From: Enterobacter ludwigii
GTDB taxonomy: Bacteria > Pseudomonadota > Gammaproteobacteria > Enterobacterales > Enterobacteriaceae
DNA length: 64,000 bases
Direction: 5' to 3'
Assembly: GCF_001750725.1 (NCBI RefSeq)
Contig: NZ_CP017279.1
Location: 4,588,001 to 4,652,000 of the forward strand
In this document: positions 29,995 through 39,951 of the stretch, piece after piece
Layout: each line of letters begins with the position of its first letter
Position numbering within the stretch: position 1 is the first letter of the stretch
Made by a program: the position numbers and the translations under genes
Notes under the pieces: generated by a model
Told to the model about the DNA's origin: nothing
The model's database searches: none
The model's input: only the letters and a program-made list of their open reading frames with translations

Positions 29995-31087
29995 GGTTGT
30001 TTTATATTGTCGCCCGGGGTTTGAGAAAGAGTGCGCCGCGGAAATTACTGATAAAGCGGCGAAGCGCGAAGTCTTTGGCTTTGCACGCGTTAAAGATAAT
30101 GCCGGCTACGTCGTATTCGAGTGCTATCAGCCTGAGGATGCGGATAAACTCGCGCGTGAGCTGCCGTTCAGCTCACTGATCTTCGCTCGCCAGATGTTTG
30201 TCGCCGGTGAACTGTTAAAAGATCTTCCGCCGGAAGACCGCATCACGCCGGTTGTGGGTATGCTGCAGGGCGTCGTGGAAAAGGGTGGCGAGCTGCGTGT
30301 TGAAGTCGCGGACACCAACGAAAGCAAAGAGCTGATGAAGTTCTGCCGTAAGTTCACCGTACCGCTGCGCGCTGCACTGCGTGACGCAGGCGTGCTGACA
30401 AACTACGAAACGCCAAAACGTCCGGTGGTGCATATATTCTTTATCGCCCCCGGCTGCTGCTATACGGGTTACTCCTACACCAACAACAACTCTCCCTTCT
30501 TCATGGGCATTCCGCGGCTGAAATTCCCTTCAGATGCGCCAAGCCGTTCGACCCTGAAGCTGGAAGAGGCGTTCCACGTGTTTATCCCGGCGGATGAGTG
30601 GGATGAGCGTCTGGCGAACGGCATGTACGCGGTCGATCTCGGCGCGTGTCCGGGCGGCTGGACCTATCAACTGGTGAAACGCAACATGTGGGTCTCTTCG
30701 GTTGATAACGGCCCGATGGCCCAGAGCCTGATGGATACCGGACAGGTCACCTGGCTGCGTGAAGATGGTTTCCGCTATCGTCCCACCCGCAACAACATCT
30801 CCTGGATGGTATGCGATATGGTTGAGAAGCCGGCAAAAGTGGCCGCGCTGATGGCCTCCTGGCTGGTGAACGGCTGGTGCCGTGAGACTATCTTTAACCT
30901 CAAGCTGCCGATGAAAAAGCGCTATGAGGAAGTCTCGCAAAACCTGGCCTATATCCAGGCGCAAATGGATGAGCACGGCATTAACGTGGAGATTCAGGCG
31001 CGCCAGCTGTATCACGACCGCGAAGAAGTGACGGTGCACATTCGTCGCTGGTGGGCTGCTGTCGGTGGACGTCGCGACGAGCGATAA
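29987..31087 (+). CDS. rlmM: RlmM, 23S rRNA 2'-O-ribose C2498 methyltransferase
   Basis: RlmM methylates the ribose of C2498 in 23S rRNA before the large subunit is assembled. The start at 29987 ([15 protein letters not shown], 366 aa) is chosen over a TTG two codons upstream, matching the E. coli protein. A THUMP-like N-terminal part precedes the Rossmann methyltransferase domain, whose SAM motif reads [10 protein letters not shown]. The lysine of the K-D-K-E tetrad lies in [11 protein letters not shown]. It overlaps ygdD by 8 bases and faces xni. Confidence 0.97.
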   Translation: MNKVVLYCRPGFEKECAAEITDKAAKREVFGFARVKDNAGYVVFECYQPEDADKLARELPFSSLIFARQMFVAGELLKDLPPEDRITPVVGMLQGVVEKGGELRVEVADTNESKELMKFCRKFTVPLRAALRDAGVLTNYETPKRPVVHIFFIAPGCCYTGYSYTNNNSPFFMGIPRLKFPSDAPSRSTLKLEEAFHVFIPADEWDERLANGMYAVDLGACPGGWTYQLVKRNMWVSSVDNGPMAQSLMDTGQVTWLREDGFRYRPTRNNISWMVCDMVEKPAKVAALMASWLVNGWCRETIFNLKLPMKKRYEEVSQNLAYIQAQMDEHGINVEIQARQLYHDREEVTVHIRRWWAAVGGRRDER

Positions 31088-31100
31088 TACGCGTTACATT

Positions 31101-31126
31101 GCCCGGTGGCGTTTTGCTTGCCGGGC
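31101..31126. repeat. REP-like palindrome between rlmM and xni
   Basis: GCCCGGTGGCG...TTGCCGGGC folds into an imperfect GC stem of the type scattered between enterobacterial genes. It lies in the 57-bp gap between two convergent genes, where E. coli carries the fucose cluster. Confidence 0.7.
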
Positions 31127-31144
31127 GATTCATCTGAAAACGAT

Positions 31145-31900
31145 TTAACGTTCTAAGCGCAACTGCTGCAAGTTCCCGTCCAGCTGTAAATCCGTCTGTA
31201 ACGTCGCCACATCCCGGCAGATAAAGGCCATCTCTTTATGCGCCTCCAGCTTCTTACGCCATTTTTCCGGGACCTCGTCCAGCCTGGCGTAAATCCCTTC
31301 CAGACTCTGAAAATCCGTCAGCAGCTGGGCGGCACTCTTCGGCCCGATGCCTGCCACTCCCGGAACCTTCGAGCTGCTTATTCCGGCCAGCCCCCAGTAG
31401 TCAGGAAGTTGTTCCGGCGAGACGCCAAACTCACTGGCGATAAAGGGGGCATCAAGCCAGCGCTTCTGGAAGTAATCGCGGATGCGGACGGTGGGCGAAA
31501 GCAGCTGGCAGTAGCCTTTATCGGTTGAGACGATGGTGGCCTGATGCCCGGCGTTCGCGACCTTGACGGCTAACGTGGCGGCCAGATCATCGGCTTCATT
31601 GCCATGGGCTCCCCAGCAGGGAACGCCGCGCTGTTCAAAGGCGGCGCGAATGGCCGGCATTTCGGCATGCAAATCGTCAGGCATCGGTGCGCGCCCGGCC
31701 TTGTAGTCGGGAAGGCGCTGGTGTCGCCAGCCGCTGTTACGCGCTTCGTCATCAAAAACGGCAACCACATGGGTCGGTTCGCTATGGCGGATAAGTTGCT
31801 CCAGCGCGTGCAGACACGTGTCCTTACAGGGCGTACCTTGCACCGCATGGATCCGGCGAATGAGGTTGAGCGCATCGACGATAAGCAAATGAACAGCCAC
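31145..31900 (-). CDS. xni: Xni (ExoIX), flap endonuclease
   Basis: Xni is related to the 5' nuclease domain of DNA polymerase I and removes flaps during DNA repair. The 251 residues match the E. coli protein with a GTG start. The acidic metal-binding residues appear in [19 protein letters not shown] and STDKGYCQ, and the helix-hairpin-helix in [12 protein letters not shown]. coli Xni lacks some of the catalytic metal ligands of other flap nucleases. It is convergent with rlmM. Confidence 0.95.
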   Translation of the reverse strand: MAVHLLIVDALNLIRRIHAVQGTPCKDTCLHALEQLIRHSEPTHVVAVFDDEARNSGWRHQRLPDYKAGRAPMPDDLHAEMPAIRAAFEQRGVPCWGAHGNEADDLAATLAVKVANAGHQATIVSTDKGYCQLLSPTVRIRDYFQKRWLDAPFIASEFGVSPEQLPDYWGLAGISSSKVPGVAGIGPKSAAQLLTDFQSLEGIYARLDEVPEKWRKKLEAHKEMAFICRDVATLQTDLQLDGNLQQLRLER

Positions 31901-32012
31901 AGATAATCTCCCTTCTGTTTAATGGGGGAAGGGTAACATTGTCAGCGGTGGGAAACTATGTGCGGCGGGGAAAACAGGAAGAAGCCTCGCAAAACGAGGC
32001 TTCCTGAAAGGC

Positions 32013-33380
32013 TTAATCGCAGGTCACGATCTTCATCGCCAGGCCGCCGCGAGATGTTTCGCGGTATTTGGCGTTCATATCTTTACCTGTTTCGTACATG
32101 GTTTCGATAACTTTATCGAGGCAAACGCGCGGTTCACTGGTACGACGCAGCGCCATACGTGCGGCGTTGACCGCCTTCACGGAGGCGATGGCGTTACGCT
32201 CGATGCAAGGCACCTGTACCTGTCCGGCAACCGGGTCGCAGGTCAAGCCCAGGTTATGTTCCATGCCGATTTCAGCCGCAATACAGACCTGTGTCGGGCT
32301 TGCGCCCAGCAGTTCTGCCAGACCCGCCGCAGCCATGGAGCAGGCGACGCCAACTTCACCCTGACAGCCTACTTCTGCACCGGAAATGGAGGCGTTCATC
32401 TTGTAAAGTGAACCAATCGCACTGGCGACCAGCAGGTAGCGTGCCAGCGAGTTGGCGTTCACTTCGCGGATAAACTTGTCGTAGTACGCCAGTACCGCCG
32501 GAACGATACCGCAGGCGCCGTTAGTCGGTGCTGTCACCACGCGGCCACCCGCAGCGTTCTCTTCGTTTACCGCCAGCGCGAACATATTGATCCAGTCAAC
32601 GACCGCCATAGGGTCCGTGGTCGTTTTGTCGGTGCTCACGAGCATACGACGCAGCGCTGCCGCACGGCGTGGTACGCGAAGCTTACCGGGCAGAACGCCT
32701 TCGGTAGTGATCCCGCGTTCGATACCGCCGCGCATGACTTCCCAGACGCTGGTGAAGTGCTGCTCCAGTTCCGCTTTGCTGTGCAAGGCCAGCTCGTTTT
32801 TCATCATCAGGCCGGAAAGGGAAAGCCCCGTTTCCTGGCAGTGACGCTGAAGATCCGCCGCAGTTTTGTACGGATAAGGCACGTCAACGTAGGATGTGCT
32901 GGTTTCACCAAAGTGGTCTTCGTCGACGATAAACCCGCCGCCGATAGAGTAGTAAGTCTGGCTGTATACCGCTTTGTCGCCTGCCAGTGCGGTAATACGC
33001 ATTCCGTTTTCGTGCAGTGACAGGTTGTCAGCATGGAAATTCATGCAATGATCAACCGGGAATTCCACTTCATGTTCGCCATTTGCCAGCAGCAGGCGAC
33101 CGTGGGTATTGACGTCCTGGATGAAACCAGGGATCGCATCAATATCAACGGTATCCGGCAGGTTTCCTGCCAGGCCCATGATAATGGCGATATCGGTATG
33201 GTGGCCCTTACCTGTCAGGGAGAGAGAGCCGTACACATCGACAACCACGCGGGTTACGTCGTGCAAAATGCCGCGCGCAATCAAGTCATCCGTGAACTGC
33301 TTACCGGCTTTCATTGGTCCGACGGTGTGAGAGCTGGAAGGACCAATACCGATTTTGAAAATATCGAATACGCTAATCAT
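32013..33380 (-). CDS. sdaB: SdaB, L-serine deaminase II
   Basis: SdaB converts L-serine to pyruvate and ammonia with an oxygen-sensitive 4Fe-4S cluster. The 455 residues equal E. coli. The N-terminal beta domain (SSSHTVGPMKAG near residue 14) is joined to the alpha domain, with cluster cysteines in GACGIVP, VGCQGEVGVACS and the C-terminal VTCD. It lies 65 bases behind sdaC on the same strand, so serine uptake and breakdown are made together. Confidence 0.98.
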   Translation of the reverse strand: MISVFDIFKIGIGPSSSHTVGPMKAGKQFTDDLIARGILHDVTRVVVDVYGSLSLTGKGHHTDIAIIMGLAGNLPDTVDIDAIPGFIQDVNTHGRLLLANGEHEVEFPVDHCMNFHADNLSLHENGMRITALAGDKAVYSQTYYSIGGGFIVDEDHFGETSTSYVDVPYPYKTAADLQRHCQETGLSLSGLMMKNELALHSKAELEQHFTSVWEVMRGGIERGITTEGVLPGKLRVPRRAAALRRMLVSTDKTTTDPMAVVDWINMFALAVNEENAAGGRVVTAPTNGACGIVPAVLAYYDKFIREVNANSLARYLLVASAIGSLYKMNASISGAEVGCQGEVGVACSMAAAGLAELLGASPTQVCIAAEIGMEHNLGLTCDPVAGQVQVPCIERNAIASVKAVNAARMALRRTSEPRVCLDKVIETMYETGKDMNAKYRETSRGGLAMKIVTCD

Positions 33381-33445
33381 GATGCGTCCATTGCTTTCAG
33401 TCAGAGGGGGAGGAGTGCGCCGTCCTGAGACGGCGCGGGTGATAA

Positions 33446-34741
33446 TCAGAACATGGTGTACAGGGAGTAGAAGATTGCGGAGATAGCGATAAGCCCCATG
33501 ATAACCACGAAGATATTGCTAATCTGACCGCTGTACTTGCGCATGGCAGGTACTTTCTGAATCGCGTACATCGGCATCAGGAACAGAATCATCGCGATAA
33601 CCGGGCCGCCCAGGGTTTCAATCATGCCCAGGATGCTTGGGTTCAGCGTGGCAACTGCCCAGGTGGTGACCAGCATGAACAGCGCGGTCATCTTGTTCAG
33701 TTTGTTGACTTCAATGCTCTTGCCTTTACCGCGCAGAGATTTAATCACCATACCGTTGAAGCCTTCACGTGCGCCCAGGTAGTGGCCGAGGAAGGATTTG
33801 GTAATGGCGATGATCGCGATGATAGGTGCCATCCACGCGATGACCGGTGCGTTAAAGTGGTTCGCCAGGTAAGACAGAATAGTGATGTTCTGCTCTTTCG
33901 CTGCCGCCAGATCCGCCGGGGAGAGGCTCAGTACACAGCTGAAAACGAAGAACATAACGGTCAGCACCATCATGATGTGCGCACGCGCCAGGATGCTGGA
34001 GCACTTCTTCTCTGCGCCGTCGCCGTACTCTTCACGCTTCGCCACTGCGAAGGAGGAGATGATCGGTGAGTGGTTAAAGGAGAATACCATCACTGGGATC
34101 GCCAGCCACAGGGTCATCAGCAGGCCGTTACCGGTTGCAGATGCGCTGCTCAGGGAGAGCGTTTCCAGCGCGGCACCGTGCCACTGTGGAATCAGATACA
34201 GCGCCAGTACCATCAGTGCAGCCACAAACGGGAACACCAGGATGCTCATCGCTTTCACGATCATCTGCTCACCGAAACGGACAATGGTCATCATGCCCAC
34301 AATCAGGATCAGAGACAGAATGGCACGCGGTGGTGGCGTCATGTGCAGCTGGTGCAGCATGAAGCTTTCAACGGTGTTAGTGATTGCAACGCTGTAAACC
34401 AGCAAAATAGGGTAAATCGCGAAGAAGTAGAGCAGGGTAATCAGTTTACCTGCGCCCACGCCGAAATGTTCTTCAACGACTTCAGTAATGTCTTCGCCAG
34501 GATTTTTACCGGACAGCACGAAGCGGGTCAGGCCGCGGTGCGCAAAGTAGGTCATCGGGAAGGCAATGATAGCCATGATGATCAGCGGAATCAGACCGCC
34601 GACGCCTGCGTTAATAGGAAGGAACAATACACCAGCGCCGATAGCTGTGCCGTAAAGGCCAAGCATCCACATGGTATCTGATTTGCGCCAACCACTTCGG
34701 GATTCAATCGAAGCAACGGTGCTGGTTTGAGTGGTTTCCAT
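33446..34741 (-). CDS. sdaC: SdaC, L-serine/proton symporter
   Basis: SdaC imports L-serine with protons and belongs to the hydroxy/aromatic amino acid permease family. The start at 34739-34741 ([10 protein letters not shown]) is chosen because GGAG precedes it and the N-terminus matches E. coli; the upstream extension to 34783 is not conserved. About eleven hydrophobic segments are visible, the first beginning with [18 protein letters not shown], cited here as [10 protein letters not shown]. It is first in sdaC-sdaB. Confidence 0.97.
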   Translation of the reverse strand: METTQTSTVASIESRSGWRKSDTMWMLGLYGTAIGAGVLFLPINAGVGGLIPLIIMAIIAFPMTYFAHRGLTRFVLSGKNPGEDITEVVEEHFGVGAGKLITLLYFFAIYPILLVYSVAITNTVESFMLHQLHMTPPPRAILSLILIVGMMTIVRFGEQMIVKAMSILVFPFVAALMVLALYLIPQWHGAALETLSLSSASATGNGLLMTLWLAIPVMVFSFNHSPIISSFAVAKREEYGDGAEKKCSSILARAHIMMVLTVMFFVFSCVLSLSPADLAAAKEQNITILSYLANHFNAPVIAWMAPIIAIIAITKSFLGHYLGAREGFNGMVIKSLRGKGKSIEVNKLNKMTALFMLVTTWAVATLNPSILGMIETLGGPVIAMILFLMPMYAIQKVPAMRKYSGQISNIFVVIMGLIAISAIFYSLYTMF

Positions 34742-35198
34742 CTGTATCTCCTGGAGGAAGCAAATTGTCAGGTTTGTAGTCAAATCCGATGAAAAAGTGC
34801 CTGACGGTAATATGAAATTCGTTCAGTGACGGTTTTTTAATAATTTTCGCCCGTAACTATTGGCGGGCGGAAAGATACATTCTCGTTATGAATCTATCAG
34901 TGATCCCGATCCCAATTGCAATAATCCACTTTTGATGTGGGCATCTTTAGACCATTTATCTATTAAAAAAACATCGAATAGGATTTACGGGCGCGAAGGC
35001 TACCATCAACAACATGTGAGCTAAAAGAGAACCCGCGAAGATAGGTGTCTTACGCTGTAAAGAAATGGGTTTTTAGGATTTTCTGGCAGGTAATTTAGTT
35101 TAAGGCTGATAATTTACGGTTGTAAAAACGAGGTAATCGTTTGCGTGGCGTCGGAGTTTGTAAAAGGTATAAGCAATATCTATGAGTTGTTTCGGTAA
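34742..35198. other. Intergenic region upstream of sdaC (no gene seen)
   Basis: About 457 bp between sdaC and the ppnN terminator without a credible gene. It should hold the sdaC promoter, which in E. coli needs CRP, but I could not identify a good CRP site. An inverted repeat with arms TTTCGCCCG and CGGGCGGAAA (one bulged base) lies at 34846-34874. The rest is AT-rich. Confidence 0.6.
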
Positions 35199-35239
35199 TA
35201 AAAAAGCCGGGCCCCACAGCATCGTGGCCCGGCTTTTAT
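35199..35239 (-). terminator. Intrinsic terminator of ppnN
   Basis: On the minus strand, AAAAGCCGGGCC and GGCCCGGCTTTTTT pair around a loop with a short internal mismatch, ending in TTTTTTATT, 17 bases past the ppnN stop. Confidence 0.9.
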
Positions 35240-35255
35240 CAGGAGAGTGAAAATG

Positions 35256-36620
35256 TTACGTGCAGATTTCGTAGCAAGGAATGTACGCCGACCCGGGTAG
35301 CTTCATGCGGTGCTGGGCAACAAAGCCCTGCAGCATGTCATCCATGCGGCGCATCATTTCGCGATCGCCATGGATCTTATACGGACCATACTTCTCGATA
35401 GCACGGATACCCATCTCTTTCACGTTACCCGCCACGATGCCGGAGAAGGCGCGTCGCAGGTCGGCAGCAAGGACTTCTACCGGCTGGTCCGGGTACAGTT
35501 TCAGGTTGGCCATGTTTTCGTGCGAGGGTTCGAACGGGATCTGCAGGTCCGGCGCGATGCGGATTGACCAGTTAAAGCTGTAGGCATCTCCGGTGTCGCG
35601 ACGGTTCTCTTTAACCAGCGGCATCGCTTTTTTCATCTGACGCGCCACTTCTGCCGCATCGTCAATGATGATGCGATAGTGACGACGCGCGGTTTCCCCC
35701 AGCGTATGCACGATAAACTCGTCCAGTACGCGGAAGTAGTCAGCGCTCTCTTTCGGCCCGGTCAGGATCAACGGCAGAACCTGATCTTTGTTAGCCGGGT
35801 TCATCAGAATACCCAGCAGGTAGAGCAGTTCTTCTGCGGTTCCCACGCCACCCGGGAAGATGATTATCCCGTGGGCGATACGGACAAACGCCTCAAGGCG
35901 TTTCTCGATATCCGGCATAATAATCAGTTCGTTAACCAGCGGGTTAGGTGGCTCAGCGGCGATGATCGACGGCTCGGTCATGCCGATAAAGCGCCCTTCT
36001 TTGTAACGCTGCTGAGCGTGTCCCACTGCCGCGCCTTTCATTGGCGCTTCCATCGCCCCGGGACCACAGCCGGTACAGATATTCAGCTCACGCAGGCCGA
36101 GCTGGTTTCCTACCCGACGGGCATAGAGATATTCGGTTTCGTTAATCGAGTGACCACCCCAGCAGACGACCATATTAGGGGCTTCGCCCACGTGCAGGGC
36201 GCGGGCGTTACGTAAAATGGAGAACACCAGATTGGTGATATGTACCGAGCTTTCCAGGTCGAGATGCTGGAAGCGGCCTGCGTTGTGGATCTGCCCGTTA
36301 ACAAACAGGATGTCACGCAGCACGGCAAACAGGTTGGCCTGAAGGGAGCGAATGATGCGCCCGTCCACAAAGGCCTCTTCCGGCGGGTTGATCACTTCAA
36401 GTTTCACGCCACGCTCGCGGCGCAGCACGTTGATATCAAAGCTTTCGAAGCGGGACAGCAGCTCTTTACTGTTGTCGGTCAGGCTTCCGGAGTTCAGTAC
36501 GGCAAGTGAACAGTTACGAAACAATTGATAAAGATCGCTGCTGGCCGTGCGTTTAAGCATGTCCACTTCCAGCTGCGACAACATATCCATTGAGCCAAGA
36601 GGGCTAATATGTGTAATCAA
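35256..36620 (-). CDS. ppnN: PpnN (YgdH), pyrimidine/purine-nucleotide 5'-monophosphate nucleosidase
   Basis: PpnN splits nucleoside monophosphates, GMP best, into base and ribose 5-phosphate and is activated by ppGpp. The 454 residues match E. coli. The LOG-like core shows [16 protein letters not shown], with the PGGxGTxxE motif of this family. The start codon is TTG at 36618-36620 ([14 protein letters not shown]) with AAGGAGC upstream. The ppGpp synthetase RelA is encoded 14 kb away. Confidence 0.96.
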   Translation of the reverse strand: MITHISPLGSMDMLSQLEVDMLKRTASSDLYQLFRNCSLAVLNSGSLTDNSKELLSRFESFDINVLRRERGVKLEVINPPEEAFVDGRIIRSLQANLFAVLRDILFVNGQIHNAGRFQHLDLESSVHITNLVFSILRNARALHVGEAPNMVVCWGGHSINETEYLYARRVGNQLGLRELNICTGCGPGAMEAPMKGAAVGHAQQRYKEGRFIGMTEPSIIAAEPPNPLVNELIIMPDIEKRLEAFVRIAHGIIIFPGGVGTAEELLYLLGILMNPANKDQVLPLILTGPKESADYFRVLDEFIVHTLGETARRHYRIIIDDAAEVARQMKKAMPLVKENRRDTGDAYSFNWSIRIAPDLQIPFEPSHENMANLKLYPDQPVEVLAADLRRAFSGIVAGNVKEMGIRAIEKYGPYKIHGDREMMRRMDDMLQGFVAQHRMKLPGSAYIPCYEICT

Positions 36621-36690
36621 GTGAGCTCCTTACGGGACGATTATCGTCTTTCCCTGTTGATTACAATAGCCCTGGCTTACGACGTTTCAC

Positions 36691-36738
36691 AACCTAAAGC
36701 GCGGAATAGACCGCGCATATTGCGAAAATATTTAGGTT
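36691..36738. repeat. Nested inverted repeat between queF and ppnN
   Basis: Outer arms AACCTAAA (36691-36698) and TTTAGGTT (36731-36738) enclose an inner perfect stem GCGCGG/CCGCGC (36699-36704 with 36711-36716). The outer arm overlaps the queF stop codon. No T-run follows on the minus strand. Confidence 0.6.
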
Positions 36739-37579
36739 ACTGGCGTACAAGACGGCCGGTGGCAGGCACAAAGTCTGTGTTGGTGCGCCATGGATTGATA
36801 TCCAGACCACCGCGGCGGGTGTAGCGCGCATAAACGCTTAACGTTTCGGGATGACAGAAACGCTGAATATCATTAAAGATGCGCTCCACGCACTGCTCGT
36901 GGAATTCGTTGTGATGGCGGAACGACACCAGGTAGCGCAGCAGTTTTTCCCGGTCAATCTTCGGACCGCGATACTGGATCTGCACGGAGCCCCAGTCCGG
37001 CTGATGGGTGATCAGGCAGTTGGATTTCAGTAAATGACTTACCAGCGTCTCTTCAACGATCTTTCCGCTCGCCGCATTTTCGAGGTAATCGGTACTGAAT
37101 TCGTAATTATCCACTGCGATATCCTGATCGTCGATGCAGGTGCCGTTGAAGTGGGCAACCGGCTGCCCTTCCAGCTCATTCAGACGATAGAGTGACACGC
37201 TCACCTTGCCCTGTGCGCAGGCGCTTAAATCCCGCTCCAGGGTATGCTGAACTTCTTCCTGACTGTCGAATTTGGTCTGGTTAAAGCTGTTGAGATAGAG
37301 CTTAAAGCTCTTGGATTCCACCAGGTTCTGGCTGGCATAATCCAGTTCAACATGGCCCACGGCAACCTGCGGCAGACCGCGGGCGTTGAGCCAGGAAAGC
37401 TCGTAGAGCGTCCAGATATCACCGCCAACAAACGGCAGCGCGTCAGCGCGCAGGCCCAGAGGATCGCGATTCAGACTGCGCGGTACGCCCTGCAGCAGGC
37501 TTGCATCGTAGGTGTCGCGGTAATCGGTCGATTTACCCAGCGTTAAGCCCGTTAACGCCTGATGATTTTCGTAAGACAT
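36737..37579 (-). CDS. queF: QueF, NADPH-dependent preQ0 reductase
   Basis: QueF reduces the nitrile of preQ0 to the amine preQ1, a step of queuosine tRNA modification. The 280 residues compare with 282 in E. coli. It is the long two-domain type. The N-terminal half has the QueF motif [11 protein letters not shown], and the nucleophilic cysteine is C188 in [13 protein letters not shown]. queD and queE, which act earlier in the same pathway, are at 61-62 kb. It is divergent from syd. Confidence 0.97.
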   Translation of the reverse strand: MSYENHQALTGLTLGKSTDYRDTYDASLLQGVPRSLNRDPLGLRADALPFVGGDIWTLYELSWLNARGLPQVAVGHVELDYASQNLVESKSFKLYLNSFNQTKFDSQEEVQHTLERDLSACAQGKVSVSLYRLNELEGQPVAHFNGTCIDDQDIAVDNYEFSTDYLENAASGKIVEETLVSHLLKSNCLITHQPDWGSVQIQYRGPKIDREKLLRYLVSFRHHNEFHEQCVERIFNDIQRFCHPETLSVYARYTRRGGLDINPWRTNTDFVPATGRLVRQ

Positions 37580-37648
37580 GTTTCATAGCCACTTTACAGG
37601 TACACTTATGGGCTGAGTTTATCCTGTCTTACAAGAAGAGAGAAATCG

Positions 37649-38194
37649 GTGGACATCGAAACTGCAAATGCCCTCACTGCCTTCACGACCCGCTATTGCG
37701 ATGCATGGCATGAAACGCACGGCACTTGGCCGCAAAGCACTGACTTATATGGTGTACCTTCGCCATGTATTATCTCTTCTCCGGATGATTACGTTATCTG
37801 GCAACCGCAATCCCCGACGGGTGAGCAAAATGTAAATGCGGTTGAACGGGCAATGGACATTGTGGTACAACCAGCGGTTCACGCGTTTTATACCACGCAA
37901 TTTGCAGGGGATATGCCTGCGCGATTTGCTGATATCACGCTGACGCTGTTGCAGACCTGGAGTGAAGACGATCTGCAGCGTGTTCAGGAAAACCTGATTG
38001 GTCATCTGGTCACGCAAAAACGCCTTAAGCTTTCTCCGACGCTCTTTATTGCCACGCTGGACAGTGAACTGGACGTTATCTCAGTCTGCAACCTGTCTGG
38101 TGAAGTGGTTAAAGAGACCATCGGTACCCGCAATCGCGAGACTCTCGCCCCCTCACTTGCGGAATTCCTCACCCGACTTGAGCCACTTCTGTAA
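37649..38194 (+). CDS. syd: Syd, SecY-interacting protein
   Basis: Syd binds the cytoplasmic face of SecY and is thought to watch over proper SecYEG assembly. It has 181 residues as in E. coli, with a GTG start at 37649. The conserved YGVPSPCI and [11 protein letters not shown] stretches, and [17 protein letters not shown] (cited as [11 protein letters not shown]), identify it. It is divergent from queF and stands immediately upstream of the csrB control region. Confidence 0.96.
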   Translation: MDIETANALTAFTTRYCDAWHETHGTWPQSTDLYGVPSPCIISSPDDYVIWQPQSPTGEQNVNAVERAMDIVVQPAVHAFYTTQFAGDMPARFADITLTLLQTWSEDDLQRVQENLIGHLVTQKRLKLSPTLFIATLDSELDVISVCNLSGEVVKETIGTRNRETLAPSLAEFLTRLEPLL

Positions 38195-38213
38195 TCCACG
38201 ATGCTATCGCACG

Positions 38214-38231
38214 TGTGAGAGATCTCTTACA
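38214..38231 (+). promoter_or_regulatory. UvrY (SirA) binding palindrome upstream of csrB
   Basis: TGTGAGAGATCTCTTACA is an 18-bp imperfect palindrome matching the UvrY box described for csrB. It lies 190 bases upstream of the RNA start. A partial second copy (TTGTGAGAGATCG) starts near 38235. UvrY is phosphorylated by BarA, encoded 8 kb downstream. Confidence 0.85.
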
Positions 38232-38403
38232 GAGTTGTGAGAGATCGCTGGATCATTCAGTATTGCCTTATTTAATTAAGATTAACATTACTCTATTTTT
38301 CAATATGTTAATGAGGTGTCGCCGCGTCCAGGGGGGCACGGGACGGCTTACAGCGCTGCCAGCATGGGTTGTAAGACGAAGCAGAATAGCGGATTCTAGT
38401 TGT

Positions 38404-38766
38404 GTCGACAGGATGCCGACACGAGAAACGAACATCAGGATGATGGCGTTTCTCACCAGGAACACGTCAGGATGACGCTGCAGGAAGGCTTCAGGATGAA
38501 GCAAAAGGATCGCGCAGGATGCGTAAGGGACACCTCCAGGAAGGGAGAATGAGAGCCGGTCAGGATGGTCGGTGGGTCAGGATGGCCAGGACGTTTCAGG
38601 ATGAAACAAACACATCAGGACGATGTGAGCAGGATGCATAAGGTGAAGGATGACCAGGCCTTCGGGCTTCAGGAAAAGTTGTCACGGATGAGCAGGGAGC
38701 ACGAATTGTAGCTGGATTGCTGCGGAACGAACCGGGAGCACTGTTTTTACAGTGCTCCCTTTTTTT
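38404..38766 (+). ncRNA. csrB: CsrB, CsrA-sequestering regulatory RNA
   Basis: CsrB binds many copies of the translational regulator CsrA and so relieves CsrA control of glycogen, biofilm and motility genes. The RNA opens GTCGACAGGATG and is about 363 nt, compared with 369 in E. coli. By hand I count about 24 GGA triplets, 17 of them AGGA, many in loops of short hairpins such as CGTCAGGATGACG, GCTTCAGGATGAAGC and GTTTCAGGATGAAAC. It ends in a strong terminator. The syd-csrB-yqcC order matches E. coli. Confidence 0.96.
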
Positions 38767-38767
38767 A
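38734..38767 (+). terminator. Intrinsic terminator of csrB
   Basis: A GGGAGCACTGT/ACAGTGCTCCC stem with a 4-base T loop is followed by seven T residues. Confidence 0.95.
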
Positions 38768-38824
38768 TTTCTGCCTCCTGCAATGCTATGCTTCGCGCCG
38801 TTCACTTTTTCAGTTGAGGTTACT

Positions 38825-39154
38825 ATGACGCAACACGATAGCGTTCGTGCCCGGTTGCACGCCATCGAGGCATTATTGCGCCAACATCAGCTGTGGCAGG
38901 AGACCGCGCCGCAGCCAGAAGCCTTCGCAAGCACTCAGCCGTTCTGTCTGGATACGCTGGCACCGTTCGAATGGCTCCAGTGGGTATTAATTCCGCGCAT
39001 GCACGCGCTGCTCGACGGCGGCCACCCGCTGCCGCAGGCGTTCGCTGTTGCGCCTTATTATGAAATGGCGCTGGACGCGACCCACCCTGCGCGCGATGTC
39101 ATGCTGATTGAGCTGGAAAAGCTGGATGCTGTGTTTGCCGGTGAAGATGCATGA
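38825..39154 (+). CDS. yqcC: YqcC, DUF446 protein
   Basis: A 109-residue protein, mostly helical, with the conserved FEWLQWVLIPRMHALLD segment (cited as EWLQWVLIPRM). The start at 38825 is chosen over the in-frame ATG at 38717, because that one lies inside the csrB RNA and its extension resembles no family member. Its stop overlaps the truC start (ATGA). The function is not established. Confidence 0.94.
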   Translation: MTQHDSVRARLHAIEALLRQHQLWQETAPQPEAFASTQPFCLDTLAPFEWLQWVLIPRMHALLDGGHPLPQAFAVAPYYEMALDATHPARDVMLIELEKLDAVFAGEDA

Positions 39155-39936
39155 CGCTTGAGATCCTCTATCAGGATGAGTGGCTGGTCGCGGTAAACAA
39201 ACCGTCTGGCTGGCTGGTGCACCGAAGCTGGCTGGACCGCGATGAAAAAGTGGTGGTGATGCAAACCGTGCGCGACCAGATTGGTCAGCACGTCTTTACG
39301 GCTCATCGTCTCGACAGGCCAACCTCCGGTGTGTTGCTGATGGGGCTTTCCAGCGAAGCGGGCCGCCTGCTGTCGCAGCAGTTTGAACAGCACCAGATCC
39401 AGAAACGCTACCACGCGATCGTTCGTGGCTGGCTGACGGAGAGCGCCACGCTCGATTATCCGCTGGTGGAAGAGCTGGACAAGATTGCCGATAAATTTGC
39501 CCGCGATGACAAAGGCCCGCAGCCTGCCGTGACGGATTACCGCGGCATGGCGACCACGGAAATGCCGGTGGCAACCAGCAAGTTTCCGACCACCCGCTAC
39601 AGTCTGGTTGAGCTGTTGCCCAAAACCGGGCGCAAACACCAGCTCCGCCGTCACCTGAAACACCTGCGTCATCCGATTATCGGTGACAGCAAGCACGGCG
39701 ATTTGCGCCAGAACCGCAGTGCTGCCGAACATTTTGGCTGCGACCGCCTGATGCTGCATGCCAGTGAACTGAGCCTGACGCACCCGTTTACCGGCGAACC
39801 GCTGACTCTCCATGCGGGGCTGGACAACGTCTGGATGCAGGCGCTGTCACAGTTTGGCTGGCTGGGGCAACTCCCCGAAAATGAAAGGGTTGAGTTTGTA
39901 TCGGGCAACGTTCAGGATGAACAGCACGCGCAATAA
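39151..39936 (+). CDS. truC: TruC, tRNA pseudouridine-65 synthase
   Basis: TruC isomerises U65 in the T stem of tRNA-Ile and tRNA-Asp. The 261 residues compare with 260 in E. coli. It is of the RluA family without an S4 domain, with the catalytic aspartate in TAHRLDRPTSGVLLMG (cited as HRLDRPTSGV). The C-terminal part has the RKHQLRRHLKHL motif. It is coupled to yqcC by a 4-base overlap and followed by yqcA after 15 bases. Confidence 0.96.
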   Translation: MTLEILYQDEWLVAVNKPSGWLVHRSWLDRDEKVVVMQTVRDQIGQHVFTAHRLDRPTSGVLLMGLSSEAGRLLSQQFEQHQIQKRYHAIVRGWLTESATLDYPLVEELDKIADKFARDDKGPQPAVTDYRGMATTEMPVATSKFPTTRYSLVELLPKTGRKHQLRRHLKHLRHPIIGDSKHGDLRQNRSAAEHFGCDRLMLHASELSLTHPFTGEPLTLHAGLDNVWMQALSQFGWLGQLPENERVEFVSGNVQDEQHAQ

Positions 39937-39951
39937 TCAAGGAAATACATC

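Noticed and set aside
38404..38766. Repeated CAGGATG units that could be read as a small CRISPR-like array
   Set aside because: Unit spacing is irregular and the units sit in RNA hairpin loops; this is the csrB RNA with CsrA sites.
38717..38824. N-terminal extension of yqcC to an ATG at 38717
   Set aside because: It would begin inside csrB and read through its terminator; the start at 38825 gives the family length.
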